NCBI GenBank assembly: GCA_021792135.1
Contig: JAJYVF010000022.1
Coordinates: 1-64,000, forward strand
Origin: Acidobacteriota bacterium
GTDB taxonomy: Bacteria; Acidobacteriota; Terriglobia; Terriglobales; Acidobacteriaceae
DNA length: 64,000 nt
Reading direction: 5' to 3'
Made by a program: the position numbers and the translations under genes. Within the stretch, counting starts at the first letter, position 1. Every line of letters starts with the position of its first letter. The notes under the pieces are model-generated. The model made no database searches, had not been told where the DNA came from, and saw only the letters and a program-made list of their open reading frames with translations. Positions 39,225-47,564 of the stretch are shown one piece after another.

Positions 39225-40391
39225 ATGCCGGCTGGAGTGGAACAGGAGAAAGCCGTTCAGGGCGCGGTCATGGAGATCACCGTCAGCCGCCAGGATCTGC
39301 TGCGGGAGCTGACGGCGACGCAGAGCGTGGTGGAGCGGAAGACGACCATCCCCATCCTTTCGAACTTTCTGGTCGAAACCGAGGACGATCGCATCGTGAT
39401 CACGGCGACGGACCTGGATCAGAGCATCCGCACCGGGTGCGCGGCGAAGGTAAAGAAGCCGGGGTCGTGCACCATTCCGGCGCGCAAGCTGTACGACTAC
39501 ATCCGGCTGCTGGGCGACGGCGAGATTTCCATCAAGCTGCTCGACAACCACTGGGTGCAGATTCGCGCCGGGCGCTCCAATACCCGCATGGTGGGCATGG
39601 CGCGCGCGAACTTTCCGCAGGTGCCTGACTTCCCGGAAGGCAACGTGACGCGGATCCCGGTGCCGTCGCTGCGGACCCTGATTGCGCGCACGATCTTCGC
39701 CATCTCCAACGAGGAGTCGCGCTACACGCTGAACGGCGCGCTGCTGATCCTGAAGGCGGAATCGATCGCCATGGTCGCCACGGATGGCCATCGGCTGGCC
39801 CACATCGAGAAGACGGCGGAGAACTTCCCGGGCATCACCGCGGAGAAGAAGACGCTGATCCCGCGCAAGGCCCTGCAGGAGCTGCAGTCGCTGCTGGCGA
39901 ACACCGAGGCTGAGACACTGGAGTTTGCCGATGACGACAGCACGCTCTTCTTCCGCATCGGCCACCGGGTGCTGACCAGCCGCAAGCTGACGGGGCAGTT
40001 CCCGAATTACGAGGCGGTGATGCCGCGCGACAACAACAAGTTCGCCATCGTGCGCAGCCAGGATCTGTCGGGGTCCATTCAGAGAGTGGCGCAGTTCGCG
40101 GACGAGCGCTCGGGCGCGATCAGGATGCGGCTGGAGCAGAACGAGATGAAAATCTCCTCCTCCTCGACGGAAGCGGGTGAGTCGGAGGATACGATCGAGA
40201 CTCCTTACAGCTTCGATCCGCTGGTGGTGGGCTTCAATTCGGCGTACCTGATCGACTTTCTCAAGGCGATCGGCAACGAGGGCGAAGTGCGGCTGGAGTT
40301 CAAGGACGCGCAGTCGGCGGGCCAGATGCGCCCGGAAGACGGCTCGGACGAATACCGCTACCGTTACATCATCATGCCGATGCGGATCTGA
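39225..40391 (+). CDS. dnaN: DNA polymerase III beta subunit (sliding clamp)
   Basis: A 388-residue ring-clamp subunit that tethers Pol III to DNA. Three clamp repeats are evident: EITVSRQDLLRELTATQSVV with KTTIPILSNFLVE; then IFAISNEESRYTLNGALLIL with VATDGHRLAHIE; then a C-terminal repeat ending YRYRYIIMPMRI, the protein-binding groove end. Start at 39225 follows GGGGGAG; the classical family start would be the internal ATG at 39270 (MEITVSRQ), so up to 15 extra residues are uncertain. dnaA is not adjacent. Confidence 0.94.
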   Translation: MPAGVEQEKAVQGAVMEITVSRQDLLRELTATQSVVERKTTIPILSNFLVETEDDRIVITATDLDQSIRTGCAAKVKKPGSCTIPARKLYDYIRLLGDGEISIKLLDNHWVQIRAGRSNTRMVGMARANFPQVPDFPEGNVTRIPVPSLRTLIARTIFAISNEESRYTLNGALLILKAESIAMVATDGHRLAHIEKTAENFPGITAEKKTLIPRKALQELQSLLANTEAETLEFADDDSTLFFRIGHRVLTSRKLTGQFPNYEAVMPRDNNKFAIVRSQDLSGSIQRVAQFADERSGAIRMRLEQNEMKISSSSTEAGESEDTIETPYSFDPLVVGFNSAYLIDFLKAIGNEGEVRLEFKDAQSAGQMRPEDGSDEYRYRYIIMPMRI

Positions 40392-40673
40392 AGGCGGCAG
40401 GGGCTGCTGCTGCACCGAAGCGCCCGGTTATCGGGCCTCCACGGGTTTGACCGGTCTGCGGAACCTCCTTCTCATCGACGCACCCAGTGGCACTGGTGCA
40501 AGACAACGCATAAGACGGCCAAACGGGCATGAACTGCGTCATAGGGAAAGTTGCAGGCGGGTGGGGGTCAGCGCTGCGCCTGTCCGACGGCGGCAGACGC
40601 GTTCAGGCTCGAATGTTCCGGTATGCCGGTGACAGGTCCGGAATGCCGCGTTCATGCCCGAAATTGCAGCTGC
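40392..40673. other. Intergenic stretch after dnaN
   Basis: No gene is recognised. Two small hairpins are present: GCCCG-GTTAT-CGGGC at 40422-40436, about 30 nt after the dnaN stop, and a bulged GCACC..GGTGC stem at 40480-40499. Neither has a T-tract. Confidence 0.4.
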
Positions 40674-40719
40674 CTCCGGGGAGAATGCTCCTGTAGCATA
40701 CGGAATACTCCCCGGAGGA
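40674..40719 (+). promoter_or_regulatory. 5' leader hairpin sequestering the Shine-Dalgarno of the MFS gene
   Basis: CTCCGGGGAG (40674-40683) pairs perfectly with CTCCCCGGAG (40708-40717). A nested stem ATGCT-CCTGT-AGCAT (40685-40699) sits in the loop. The Shine-Dalgarno GGAGGA (40714-40719) for ATG 40724 lies in the right arm, so folding would hide it. This geometry fits a translational switch such as an RNA thermometer or ligand-gated leader; there is no direct evidence for either. Confidence 0.5.
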
Positions 40720-40723
40720 TCGG

Positions 40724-41971
40724 ATGCGCTCGACCCGTCCATTACCGCCGCTGTGGCTGATGGGATTGTGCAATGCCACTCTGGGATTCAGCAGTGGAGT
40801 GGCATTTTTTCTGCTGCCCCAGCTGATGGCAGCCGCGCATGTGCCGGTGCCGAGAATCGCGGTGATGACCGCAATCGGGACGACGCCCAACTTCTGGTTT
40901 GTACTGTTCGGGCCGATTCTCGATGTCCGCTTCAGCCGCCGCTGGTATGCAACGCTGTTTGCGGGACTTTGCGGCAGTGCTGCCACGGTTGCCATTCTCG
41001 GGGTGCATCAGCTGGTGGTGCTGCCCATCGCTCTGGTGGTCTGCAACGCATCCGCCATGCTGTCCAGTTCGGCCCTGGGGGGCTGGCTTTCCAACATCAC
41101 ACCCGCCGAGGGAAAGAACCCTCTGAGCAAGTGGATGAATATCGCGGCGATCAGCGGAAACGGGCTGATCGTGGCGATTGGCGCCGAGCTCGTACGGCAC
41201 CTGCCCCGGATTCCGGCGGCATTGCTGGTGGGAGGGGTGATTTTCCTGCCGACCGCAGTCTTTCTGTTTTTGCCCACTCCCGGGCCGGACCGCAGGCTGG
41301 CCGGGGAGAGTTTCGCTCAGTTCAGCCGTGAAGTGCTGGCTCTCCTGCGGCGGCGCGAAGTGGTTCTCGTGCTGTTCCTGTTTCTGTCGCCGTGCAGTAC
41401 GGTCGTCCTGCCCAATCTGCTGGGAGGTCTGGGGGCGGAGTTCCATGCCTCAGCACGCGCGGTCAGCCTGGCGGGCGGCGCCGGGGCCTTCCTTCCGGGG
41501 CTGCTCGGCTGTTCGCTGTTTCCCATCCTCGCGCGACGGCTGCGGTTGCGCTTTTTCTATCTGGGCAATGGAATTCTGGGCTGCCTGTTCACGCTGAGCC
41601 TGATTATTTTGCGTCACACGACGACAACATTCGTGCTGGCGGCTTTCGGTGAATACCTGTTTCAGGCGGTCGCCTTCTCGGTGCAGATCGGGATGGTCTT
41701 CGAGGCGATTGGGCCGGATAATCCGCTGGCGGCGACCACATTTTCATTTCTTACGGCGGCCACCAACGTTCCGGTCGCGTGCGTGACGCTGGCCGATGGG
41801 CATGCGTATTCCATCAGGGGAATTACGGGGATGCTCTTCACCGATGCGATGATCGGCATCGCGACGTGCCTGCTGGCCGGCTTGCTGCTGGGCCGCTTCG
41901 ACTCGCCAGCGGTGCGTGCCGCGAAGACTTCCGCCTTGCCGATGGAGGCACCACTGGAAGAGAACCCGTGA
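40724..41971 (+). CDS. MFS transporter
   Basis: A 415-residue inner-membrane protein with about 12 hydrophobic segments. WLMGLCNATLGFSSGVAFFL begins helix 1. FGPILDVRFSRRWYA is the helix 2-3 loop, matching the GxLaDrxgRR pattern of the major facilitator superfamily loosely. A central hydrophilic loop (TPGPDRRLAGESFAQFSREV) divides the two halves. The pattern is nearest the AmpG/PAT-like branch, but no substrate can be named. Translation may be controlled by the leader hairpin that covers its ribosome site. Confidence 0.75.
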   Translation: MRSTRPLPPLWLMGLCNATLGFSSGVAFFLLPQLMAAAHVPVPRIAVMTAIGTTPNFWFVLFGPILDVRFSRRWYATLFAGLCGSAATVAILGVHQLVVLPIALVVCNASAMLSSSALGGWLSNITPAEGKNPLSKWMNIAAISGNGLIVAIGAELVRHLPRIPAALLVGGVIFLPTAVFLFLPTPGPDRRLAGESFAQFSREVLALLRRREVVLVLFLFLSPCSTVVLPNLLGGLGAEFHASARAVSLAGGAGAFLPGLLGCSLFPILARRLRLRFFYLGNGILGCLFTLSLIILRHTTTTFVLAAFGEYLFQAVAFSVQIGMVFEAIGPDNPLAATTFSFLTAATNVPVACVTLADGHAYSIRGITGMLFTDAMIGIATCLLAGLLLGRFDSPAVRAAKTSALPMEAPLEENP

Positions 41972-42051
41972 TGCCTTCTGACGATACTGCGGGAACTTGC
42001 GGCACGGCTGAAGGGAGGCCTCCCTGCTTTGCGGCCGGTTGGGATTCGGGC

Positions 42052-42771
42052 TCAGCCGCAACTCTCCTCGAGTTCGACAGCGCGCGGAAAGAGGATGTTG
42101 TTCTCGAGGTGGACATGCCGGTGCAGGTCGCGCTCGAATTCCGACAAAGCCTGGAAGAAGCCGCACCAGGTGGGGCAGGCGCCCGCGGGCGGCGCGTAGT
42201 CGTGGCTGAGGCCGCGAATCTCCGCGAGCATCTCGCCGGCCGCATCGTGCTCGGCCATCATGACGCGGATGGGATGTTTCATGGTGCCGACGCAGCCGAG
42301 GGAGGGCGGGCCGCAGGTGGCCATGTTGCGCTCGAGGTTGGTGATCCGGGGAAAGAGGATCATCTCCTCCTTTGCGAGGTGCTGGATGAGATCTTCTCCG
42401 ACCGCTTTGACGAGAATCTGGATACGGGGCAGTTCGGGGTGGTGGTCTCCGTGGCGGGCTACGACCTTCTGCGCGAAGCGCCAGAGGCGCGGAATTTCGC
42501 GGCGGATGTATTCGTGATGGGTGGTCACGATGTGGGTGCAGAGCGATCCCAGCGGGGCTGTGGTCCAGTCGGTTGTGTCGTCAGCGGCGGGCGGGCCGGC
42601 GGCTTCAATGGCCGCCAGCACTTCCGCGGGCTCCAGTGCGCGCTCGGCGCAGGCATGGGCGAGCGGCTTGCGGCCTCCGCAGCAGTAGTCGATACCGAAA
42701 TTTTCGAAGACGCGGATGGAGGCCGGATTTTCCACGGCGATTTCGCGGACGGTGGTCTGTGCGGTGGGCAT
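42052..42771 (-). CDS. ric: Di-iron Fe-S cluster repair protein (RIC/ScdA/YtfE)
   Basis: A 239-residue cytoplasmic protein that restores Fe-S clusters damaged by nitric oxide or peroxide. The N-terminal ScdA domain carries FENFGIDYCCGGRKPLAHAC. The hemerythrin-like part supplies the di-iron ligands: HIVTTHHEYIRREIPRL, HGDHHPEL, DLIQHLAKEEMILFPRI, MMAEHDAAGEMLAEI and HRHVHLENNILFPRAVELEE. Start at 42771 has AGGAGA 8 nt upstream. It is divergent from the CRP-type regulator gene and shares the dyad at 42819-42834. Its promoter is placed so that this dyad is centred at -41.5. Confidence 0.92.
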   Translation of the reverse strand: MPTAQTTVREIAVENPASIRVFENFGIDYCCGGRKPLAHACAERALEPAEVLAAIEAAGPPAADDTTDWTTAPLGSLCTHIVTTHHEYIRREIPRLWRFAQKVVARHGDHHPELPRIQILVKAVGEDLIQHLAKEEMILFPRITNLERNMATCGPPSLGCVGTMKHPIRVMMAEHDAAGEMLAEIRGLSHDYAPPAGACPTWCGFFQALSEFERDLHRHVHLENNILFPRAVELEESCG

Positions 42772-42791
42772 AAGAGGTTCTCCTGAGTGTG

Positions 42792-42834
42792 AAAGTAAGG
42801 GAGGGGCGGCAGAGGCGCTGCGACTTAAGTCACA
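42792..42834. promoter_or_regulatory. CRP-type dyad and ric promoter between ric and the regulator gene
   Basis: TGCGACTTAAGTCACA (42819-42834) matches the CRP/FNR-type form GTGA-N6-TCAC with one mismatch. On the minus strand TACTTT (42797-42792) is a -10-like hexamer, whose expected start (42785) lies exactly 41.5 bp from the dyad centre, the class II activator position. On the + strand TAGAAT (42850-42855) could serve the regulator gene, which would then be nearly leaderless; there the dyad overlaps the -35 zone, which suggests autorepression. Confidence 0.6.
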
Positions 42835-42862
42835 CCGAGGGGATTTGGTTAGAATTCTCACG

Positions 42863-43561
42863 ATGGCGGAGCAGACGAGTATCGTGACCTCTCTCGCGGC
42901 CGTTCCTCTGTTTTCCGGGCTGTCGCCGGAAGAGCTGCGGCTGCTGGCGGCGCGCTTTGTGCGGAAGCGGTATTCGCAGGGAGAGCTGCTGTTTTCGGAA
43001 GGGGATGCGTGCCGAGGACTGCACATCATCGACAGCGGGCGGCTGCGCATCTTCAAGAGCTCGCCGAGCGGGCGGGAACAGGTGCTGGCGGTGGAAGGAC
43101 CGGGCGGGTCGGTGGCCGAGCTGCCGGTCTTCGATGGCGGGCCCTATCCGGCATCAGTCAGCGCGGTGGAGGACGCACAGGTTCTTTTCATTTCGCGCCC
43201 GGATCTCAGGAACTTTTGTCTGGAGCATCCCGAAGTGGCTCTGAAGATGCTGGCGGTGGTCGGAGCGCGGCTGCGGCGCCTGGTGGGCATTATCGAGGAG
43301 CTTTCGTTTACGACCGTGCGGCAGCGGCTGGTCTCGGCGCTGGTCCGCCTGGCGCAGACAGGGCGGCGCTCGGAGCGGGGAATCGAGTTCGAACTGCCGG
43401 GCACGCACCAGGAGATGGCGCATCAGCTGGGCACGGTGCGCGAGCTGGTGTCGCGCAACCTGATGCGGCTGCAGGCCGAGGGGCTGATTCATGTGGAAGC
43501 GCGCAGCATCGTGGTGCTCGACCTGCATGGACTGACGGCGCTTCTGGAAAGCGGCTCCTGA
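42863..43561 (+). CDS. CRP/FNR-family transcription regulator
   Basis: A 232-residue regulator. The cyclic-nucleotide-like beta-roll spans about 15-130 (LFSGLSPEELRLLAARFVRK, GELLFSEGDACRGLHII, GSVAELPVFDGGPYPASV). A dimer helix follows, then the winged HTH (about 180-220) with the recognition helix TVRELVSRNLMRLQ. R, E and the later R of RE..SR are placed as in CRP R180/E181/R185, which contact GTGA half-sites; the three dyads nearby carry such half-sites. FNR-type N-terminal cysteines are absent. Context (ric, nnrS, norB) suggests an NO-responsive Dnr/NnrR-like role. Confidence 0.85.
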   Translation: MAEQTSIVTSLAAVPLFSGLSPEELRLLAARFVRKRYSQGELLFSEGDACRGLHIIDSGRLRIFKSSPSGREQVLAVEGPGGSVAELPVFDGGPYPASVSAVEDAQVLFISRPDLRNFCLEHPEVALKMLAVVGARLRRLVGIIEELSFTTVRQRLVSALVRLAQTGRRSERGIEFELPGTHQEMAHQLGTVRELVSRNLMRLQAEGLIHVEARSIVVLDLHGLTALLESGS

Positions 43562-43580
43562 GACTTTGTGATGCGTGCGC

Positions 43581-43594
43581 GTGACGAATGTCAC
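43581..43594. promoter_or_regulatory. CRP-type dyad upstream of nnrS
   Basis: GTGACGAATGTCAC is a perfect GTGA-N6-TCAC dyad 46 bp before the nnrS start and 20 bp after the regulator stop. No -10-like hexamer lies at the matching class II distance, so its role is less certain than at the other two sites. Confidence 0.45.
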
Positions 43595-43639
43595 TGCTCC
43601 GGAGGCCGGGTGCGGGGAAGCTGAGAGCAGGAGTCAGTC

Positions 43640-44983
43640 ATGTCCGCCATTGCCGCCGAAGCCGCAGTCTTCCACAGGCCAGAAATCGAGAATCGCGCCG
43701 CTCTGCTGGCGGCGGAGCGCAGAAAGAGCCTTCTGCTGCGGATGTGGATCGGCACGGGCCTCTTCTTTATGGTGCTGCCGGGAACGATCCTGGGGTTCAC
43801 GAATCTGCTGGCGATCAGCGCGCACCATGGGCTGGAGGCCATCTCCCCGGCGTGGATTCAGGCGCACGGCTACTCGCAGGTCTTTGGCTGGATCGGCAGC
43901 TTTGTGCTGGGCATCGGCTTTTATTCGCAGCCGCACACGCGCGCGAACCGCGGCCGGCTTCCGTGGGTCTGCTGGTCGCTGTGGACGGCGGGGCTGGTGC
44001 TGCACTGGCTGGCGGCTGCCTACCTGTGGGAATGGCGGCTGACGCTGCCCGGCTCCGGCTTGCTGCAGTTCGCGGCGATTCTGCTGTTTCTGCATGCGGC
44101 GCGGCAGCACAAGCTGCCCGCAGCCGGCCTGCCGGGGTCGACTCCCAGGCTGCGGCCGCGCATGGAGCCGTGGATGCAGACGGTGCTGGTGAGCAATGGG
44201 GCGCTGCTGCTGGCGCTGGGCATCAGCCTGGTGGAGAGCTTCCGGCTGGCGATGCTGGGCCATGGACCGGCGATTCCACACAATTTCGATCAGAGCTTTC
44301 TGGTGCTGCTGGGCTGGGGATTCATGGCGCCGCTGGTGTGGGGTTTTGGCGCGCGCTGGCTGCCCATTTTCCTCGGGGTCGCGCCGGTGCGGGGAGGGTT
44401 GCTGCAGATCGCCGTTCTGCTGGACCTGCTGGGGGTGGCGCTGGGCATGGCGCACCAGACAAAGCTGGCGGCGCCGTTGCTGGCAGCGGCAGCGATTCTT
44501 GCGGCTGCGGCGATACGGGTCTTCAGCGGGGCTGAGCGTCCGGCGAAAACCATCGGGCTGCATCGCAGCTTTCCGGTATTTCTGCGCATCGCGTTTGGCT
44601 GGTCGATCGCCGCGTCGCTGCTGGGCGTGTGGGCGGCCTGGTCGGATGTGCATGGAGGCATCTGGGGCGGGTCGCGGCATGCGCTGACGGTGGGCTTTGC
44701 GGCGATGATGGTGATGACGGTGGGTCCGCGCATCCTGCCGCATTTTGCCGGCGTGCGGGGCATCCGGAGCCGGAAGCTGATGTTCGCCACGCTGCTGCTT
44801 CTGCTCTTCGGCTGCACGCTGCGTGTGAGCATGGAGCCGCTGGCCTACGAAGGCCTCGCGCCGTTCGCGTGGAAGCTGCTGCCGCTTTCGGGGTGTCTCG
44901 AACTGGGCGCGGTGCTGCTGTTCGCAGTGCAGATGGTGCTTACGTTTGCGCTGGAGCCGAGCATCTTCGCCGACGCTGGCTGA
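43640..44983 (+). CDS. nnrS: NnrS-family haem-copper membrane protein
   Basis: A 447-residue inner-membrane protein with about 12 hydrophobic segments, of the NnrS family linked to NO stress relief. LLLRMWIGTGLFFMVLPGTI begins the membrane part. Conserved family text includes AHGYSQVFGWIGSFVLGIGF, GWGFMAPLVWGFGARWLP, HALTVGFAAMMVMTVGPRIL and PHFAGVRGIRSRKLMF, whose histidines are candidate metal ligands. GCAGGAG stands upstream of ATG 43640. It lies between the regulator and NO reductase genes. Confidence 0.88.
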   Translation: MSAIAAEAAVFHRPEIENRAALLAAERRKSLLLRMWIGTGLFFMVLPGTILGFTNLLAISAHHGLEAISPAWIQAHGYSQVFGWIGSFVLGIGFYSQPHTRANRGRLPWVCWSLWTAGLVLHWLAAAYLWEWRLTLPGSGLLQFAAILLFLHAARQHKLPAAGLPGSTPRLRPRMEPWMQTVLVSNGALLLALGISLVESFRLAMLGHGPAIPHNFDQSFLVLLGWGFMAPLVWGFGARWLPIFLGVAPVRGGLLQIAVLLDLLGVALGMAHQTKLAAPLLAAAAILAAAAIRVFSGAERPAKTIGLHRSFPVFLRIAFGWSIAASLLGVWAAWSDVHGGIWGGSRHALTVGFAAMMVMTVGPRILPHFAGVRGIRSRKLMFATLLLLLFGCTLRVSMEPLAYEGLAPFAWKLLPLSGCLELGAVLLFAVQMVLTFALEPSIFADAG

Positions 44984-45103
44984 GCGGGCCGGAGCCGCAT
45001 CCTGAGGGGATTGCCCTTTCGGCATTCCTGCTGTGCGATCCTGGTCATCTTCGCCGCGCCGTGTGCGACCCGATGATGACACGAAGCAACGGGCTCCGCA
45101 GCC

Positions 45104-45153
45104 TGTGACTTAAGTCCCTGCACCATCGATTTGCAATCGCTACTGTGACTACA
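45104..45153 (+). promoter_or_regulatory. Class II CRP-type promoter of norB
   Basis: TGTGACTTAAGTCCCT (45104-45119) shares the ten-base palindrome GACTTAAGTC with the site before ric. TACTGT (45141-45146) is -10-like; the start expected 7 nt further (45153) is exactly 41.5 bp from the dyad centre. norB ATG is at 45189. Confidence 0.6.
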
Positions 45154-45188
45154 TAGCACAGAACCGCGCAATTTTCGAAGAGGAAATC

Positions 45189-47474
45189 ATGACTTATAAG
45201 CGCTACTGGATGGCTCTGGCCATCGTGATTGCGGGATCGTTCGCCGTTCTCGGCAGTGTGGGGCGGAAGATGATCAGCGAGGCTCCGCCGCTCCCCGACG
45301 TTTACAGCACAGACGGCCATTTGCTCTTCACCGGCCCGACCATCACGGATGGACAGGGGGTGTGGCAGTCCATCGGAGGGCAGGAGATTGGCACGGTGTG
45401 GGGCCATGGCGCTTACCTGGCTCCTGACTGGACGGCGGACTGGCTGCACCGCGAAAGCCTGTTTCTGCTGGAGCGGTGGGCGCAGCGCGACGGCGCGGCG
45501 AGCTTTGCGGCGCTGGGGCCGGATCAGCAGGCTGTGCTGAAGGCACGGCTGATCCGTACGATGCGGAGAAACACTTACGATCCGGTCACCCGCCGCATTG
45601 TCGTGAGCGACGACACGGCGGCGGCATTCCAGCATCTGGCGGCCTATTACGCCGATGTTTTCAGCAAGGGCCGCAGCGAGTATGCCATCCCCGCCGGGGC
45701 ACTGAGAGATCCTGCGAAGCTCCAGCAGATGGCCGCGTTTTTCTGGTGGACCTCCTGGGCGGCGCACACCGACCGGTCGGGCAGCAGCATCACCTACACG
45801 AACAACTGGCCGCATGAGCCGCTGGTGGCCAATGCTCCGCCGCCCTCGGCGATTCTGTGGAGCATCCTGAGCTTCGTCTTTCTGCTGGCGGGGATCGGCG
45901 GACTGGTGTGGTGGTACGGGTCGCAGGAGAAGCCGGATTTTCACCCGGCATTTCCCGCCCGAGATCCTTTTCTGAGCCTGAAGGCGACGCCCAGCCAGCG
46001 AGCCACGATGAAGTACTTCTTCGTGGTGGTGGCGCTGTGGGGCGTGCAGATTGCCATGGGCGCGCTGACGGCGCACTACGGTGTGGAGGGCGGAGGCTTC
46101 TACGGCATCCCGCTGGACAAGATTCTTCCCTACGCGGTTACGCGCACCTGGCACCTGCAGCTGGCGATTTTCTGGATCGCGACCTCATGGCTGGCGACCG
46201 GACTCTATGTAGCTCCGGCGGTGAGCGGCCATGAGCCGAAAGGCCAGCGGCTGGGCGTGAATGCGCTCTTCGGGGCGCTGGTGCTGGTGGTAGGCGGATC
46301 GCTGGTGGGGGAATGGGCGGGTATTGAGCAGAAGCTGGGGAACCTGTGGTTCTGGTTCGGCAGCCAGGGTTACGAGTACGTGGACCTCGGGCGTTTCTGG
46401 CAGATTCTGCTGTTCGTGGGACTGCTGCTGTGGCTGTTTCTGATGGTCCGCGCGCTGAAACCCGCCCTGGTGCGCAGCAGCGAGAGCCGTCCGCTAATGG
46501 TGCTGTTCCTCATCTCGAGCATTGCCATCCCGCTCTTCTATGCGGCGGGGCTGATGTACGGGCAGCGGAGCCAGCTGGTGACCGCCGAGTACTGGCGCTG
46601 GTGGGTGGTTCACCTGTGGGTGGAGGGTTTCTTCGAGGTATTTGCCACCGTGGTGATTGCATTTCTCTTCACGCGGCTGAACCTGCTGGAGATTCGCTCG
46701 GCGACGCGCGCGGTGCTGTTCTCGACGACGATCTTTCTCTCGGGAGGCATCATCGGCACCTTCCATCATCTCTACTTCGCAGGATCGACCCCGGCGGTGA
46801 TTGCGCTGGGAGCGGTCTTCAGCGCGCTGGAGGTGGTGCCGCTGACGCTGGTTGGTTACGAAGCCTGGGAGAATATCCGGCTGGCTCGGGGCAGCAGCGA
46901 AGCGCCGTGGGTGGCCAACTACAAATGGCCCATCTACTTTTTTGTCGCGGTGGCCTTCTGGAACATGGTGGGCGCGGGGCTGTTCGGATTCCTGATCAAT
47001 CCGCCCGTCGCGCTCTACTACATGCAGGGGCTGAACCTGACTCCGGTCCACGGACACACGGCGCTCTTCGGCGTGTACGGGATGCTCGGGCTGGGGCTGA
47101 CGCTCTTCTGCCTGCGGGCGATCCGGCCCGGGATGCAGTGGAAGGATCGTCCGCTGAAGGTGGCCTTCTGGCTGCTCAACGTGGGGCTGACCCTGATGGT
47201 AGTGATCAGCATGCTGCCGATCGGGATTCTGCAGGCGATGGCCTCCATCGAGCAGGGTACCTGGTATGCGCGCTCGGCGGTGTTCATGCAGACGCCGCTG
47301 ATGCAGTTCCTGCGCTGGATGCGGGTTCCCGGGGACGTGCTGTTCGCAGTGGGGGCGGCGGTTCTGGGGTTGTTCGTGATGGGGCTGCTGACGGGGCACT
47401 CGTATGATCGCTCGGCCGATATCGGGTCTGCGGATGCCAGCGAGAAAGAGCAGATGCTGGTGGCGGGGGACTGA
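45189..47474 (+). CDS. norB: Quinol-dependent nitric oxide reductase (qNor)
   Basis: A 761-residue inner-membrane enzyme reducing 2 NO to N2O with electrons from quinol. A long N-terminal extension (about 1-215) with a fused NorC-like domain but no CxxCH identifies the single-subunit quinol type. The haem-copper-oxidase-like core has the histidine ligands in TRTWHLQLAIFWIATSW, VVHLWVEGFFEVFATVVIAF (with the glutamate near the non-haem iron), GTFHHLYFAG and TPVHGHTALFGVYGMLGLGL. AGAGGAA precedes the start. A CRP-type dyad centred at -41.5 suggests activation. Confidence 0.94.
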   Translation: MTYKRYWMALAIVIAGSFAVLGSVGRKMISEAPPLPDVYSTDGHLLFTGPTITDGQGVWQSIGGQEIGTVWGHGAYLAPDWTADWLHRESLFLLERWAQRDGAASFAALGPDQQAVLKARLIRTMRRNTYDPVTRRIVVSDDTAAAFQHLAAYYADVFSKGRSEYAIPAGALRDPAKLQQMAAFFWWTSWAAHTDRSGSSITYTNNWPHEPLVANAPPPSAILWSILSFVFLLAGIGGLVWWYGSQEKPDFHPAFPARDPFLSLKATPSQRATMKYFFVVVALWGVQIAMGALTAHYGVEGGGFYGIPLDKILPYAVTRTWHLQLAIFWIATSWLATGLYVAPAVSGHEPKGQRLGVNALFGALVLVVGGSLVGEWAGIEQKLGNLWFWFGSQGYEYVDLGRFWQILLFVGLLLWLFLMVRALKPALVRSSESRPLMVLFLISSIAIPLFYAAGLMYGQRSQLVTAEYWRWWVVHLWVEGFFEVFATVVIAFLFTRLNLLEIRSATRAVLFSTTIFLSGGIIGTFHHLYFAGSTPAVIALGAVFSALEVVPLTLVGYEAWENIRLARGSSEAPWVANYKWPIYFFVAVAFWNMVGAGLFGFLINPPVALYYMQGLNLTPVHGHTALFGVYGMLGLGLTLFCLRAIRPGMQWKDRPLKVAFWLLNVGLTLMVVISMLPIGILQAMASIEQGTWYARSAVFMQTPLMQFLRWMRVPGDVLFAVGAAVLGLFVMGLLTGHSYDRSADIGSADASEKEQMLVAGD

Positions 47475-47495
47475 AGGACAACACAACCGGATGAG

Positions 47496-47534
47496 AAGGC
47501 GGCGGATGCTTGCGGGCTCCGCCGCTTTACTTTT
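47496..47534. terminator. Bidirectional terminator between norB and the IlvD/Edd gene
   Basis: AAGGCGGCGGA (47496-47506) pairs with TCCGCCGCTTT (47518-47528) with one mismatch, followed by ACTTTT. It lies 22 nt after norB and 30 nt from the stop of the convergent dehydratase gene. Confidence 0.7.
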
Positions 47535-47564
47535 GCAGCTGCGGAGAGCAGGTCTGTGCTGGCG

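Noticed and set aside
42012-42023. GGGAGGCCTCCC as a terminator between the MFS and ric genes
   Set aside because: The 12-bp palindrome has no loop and no T-tract, so it cannot form a usable terminator hairpin.
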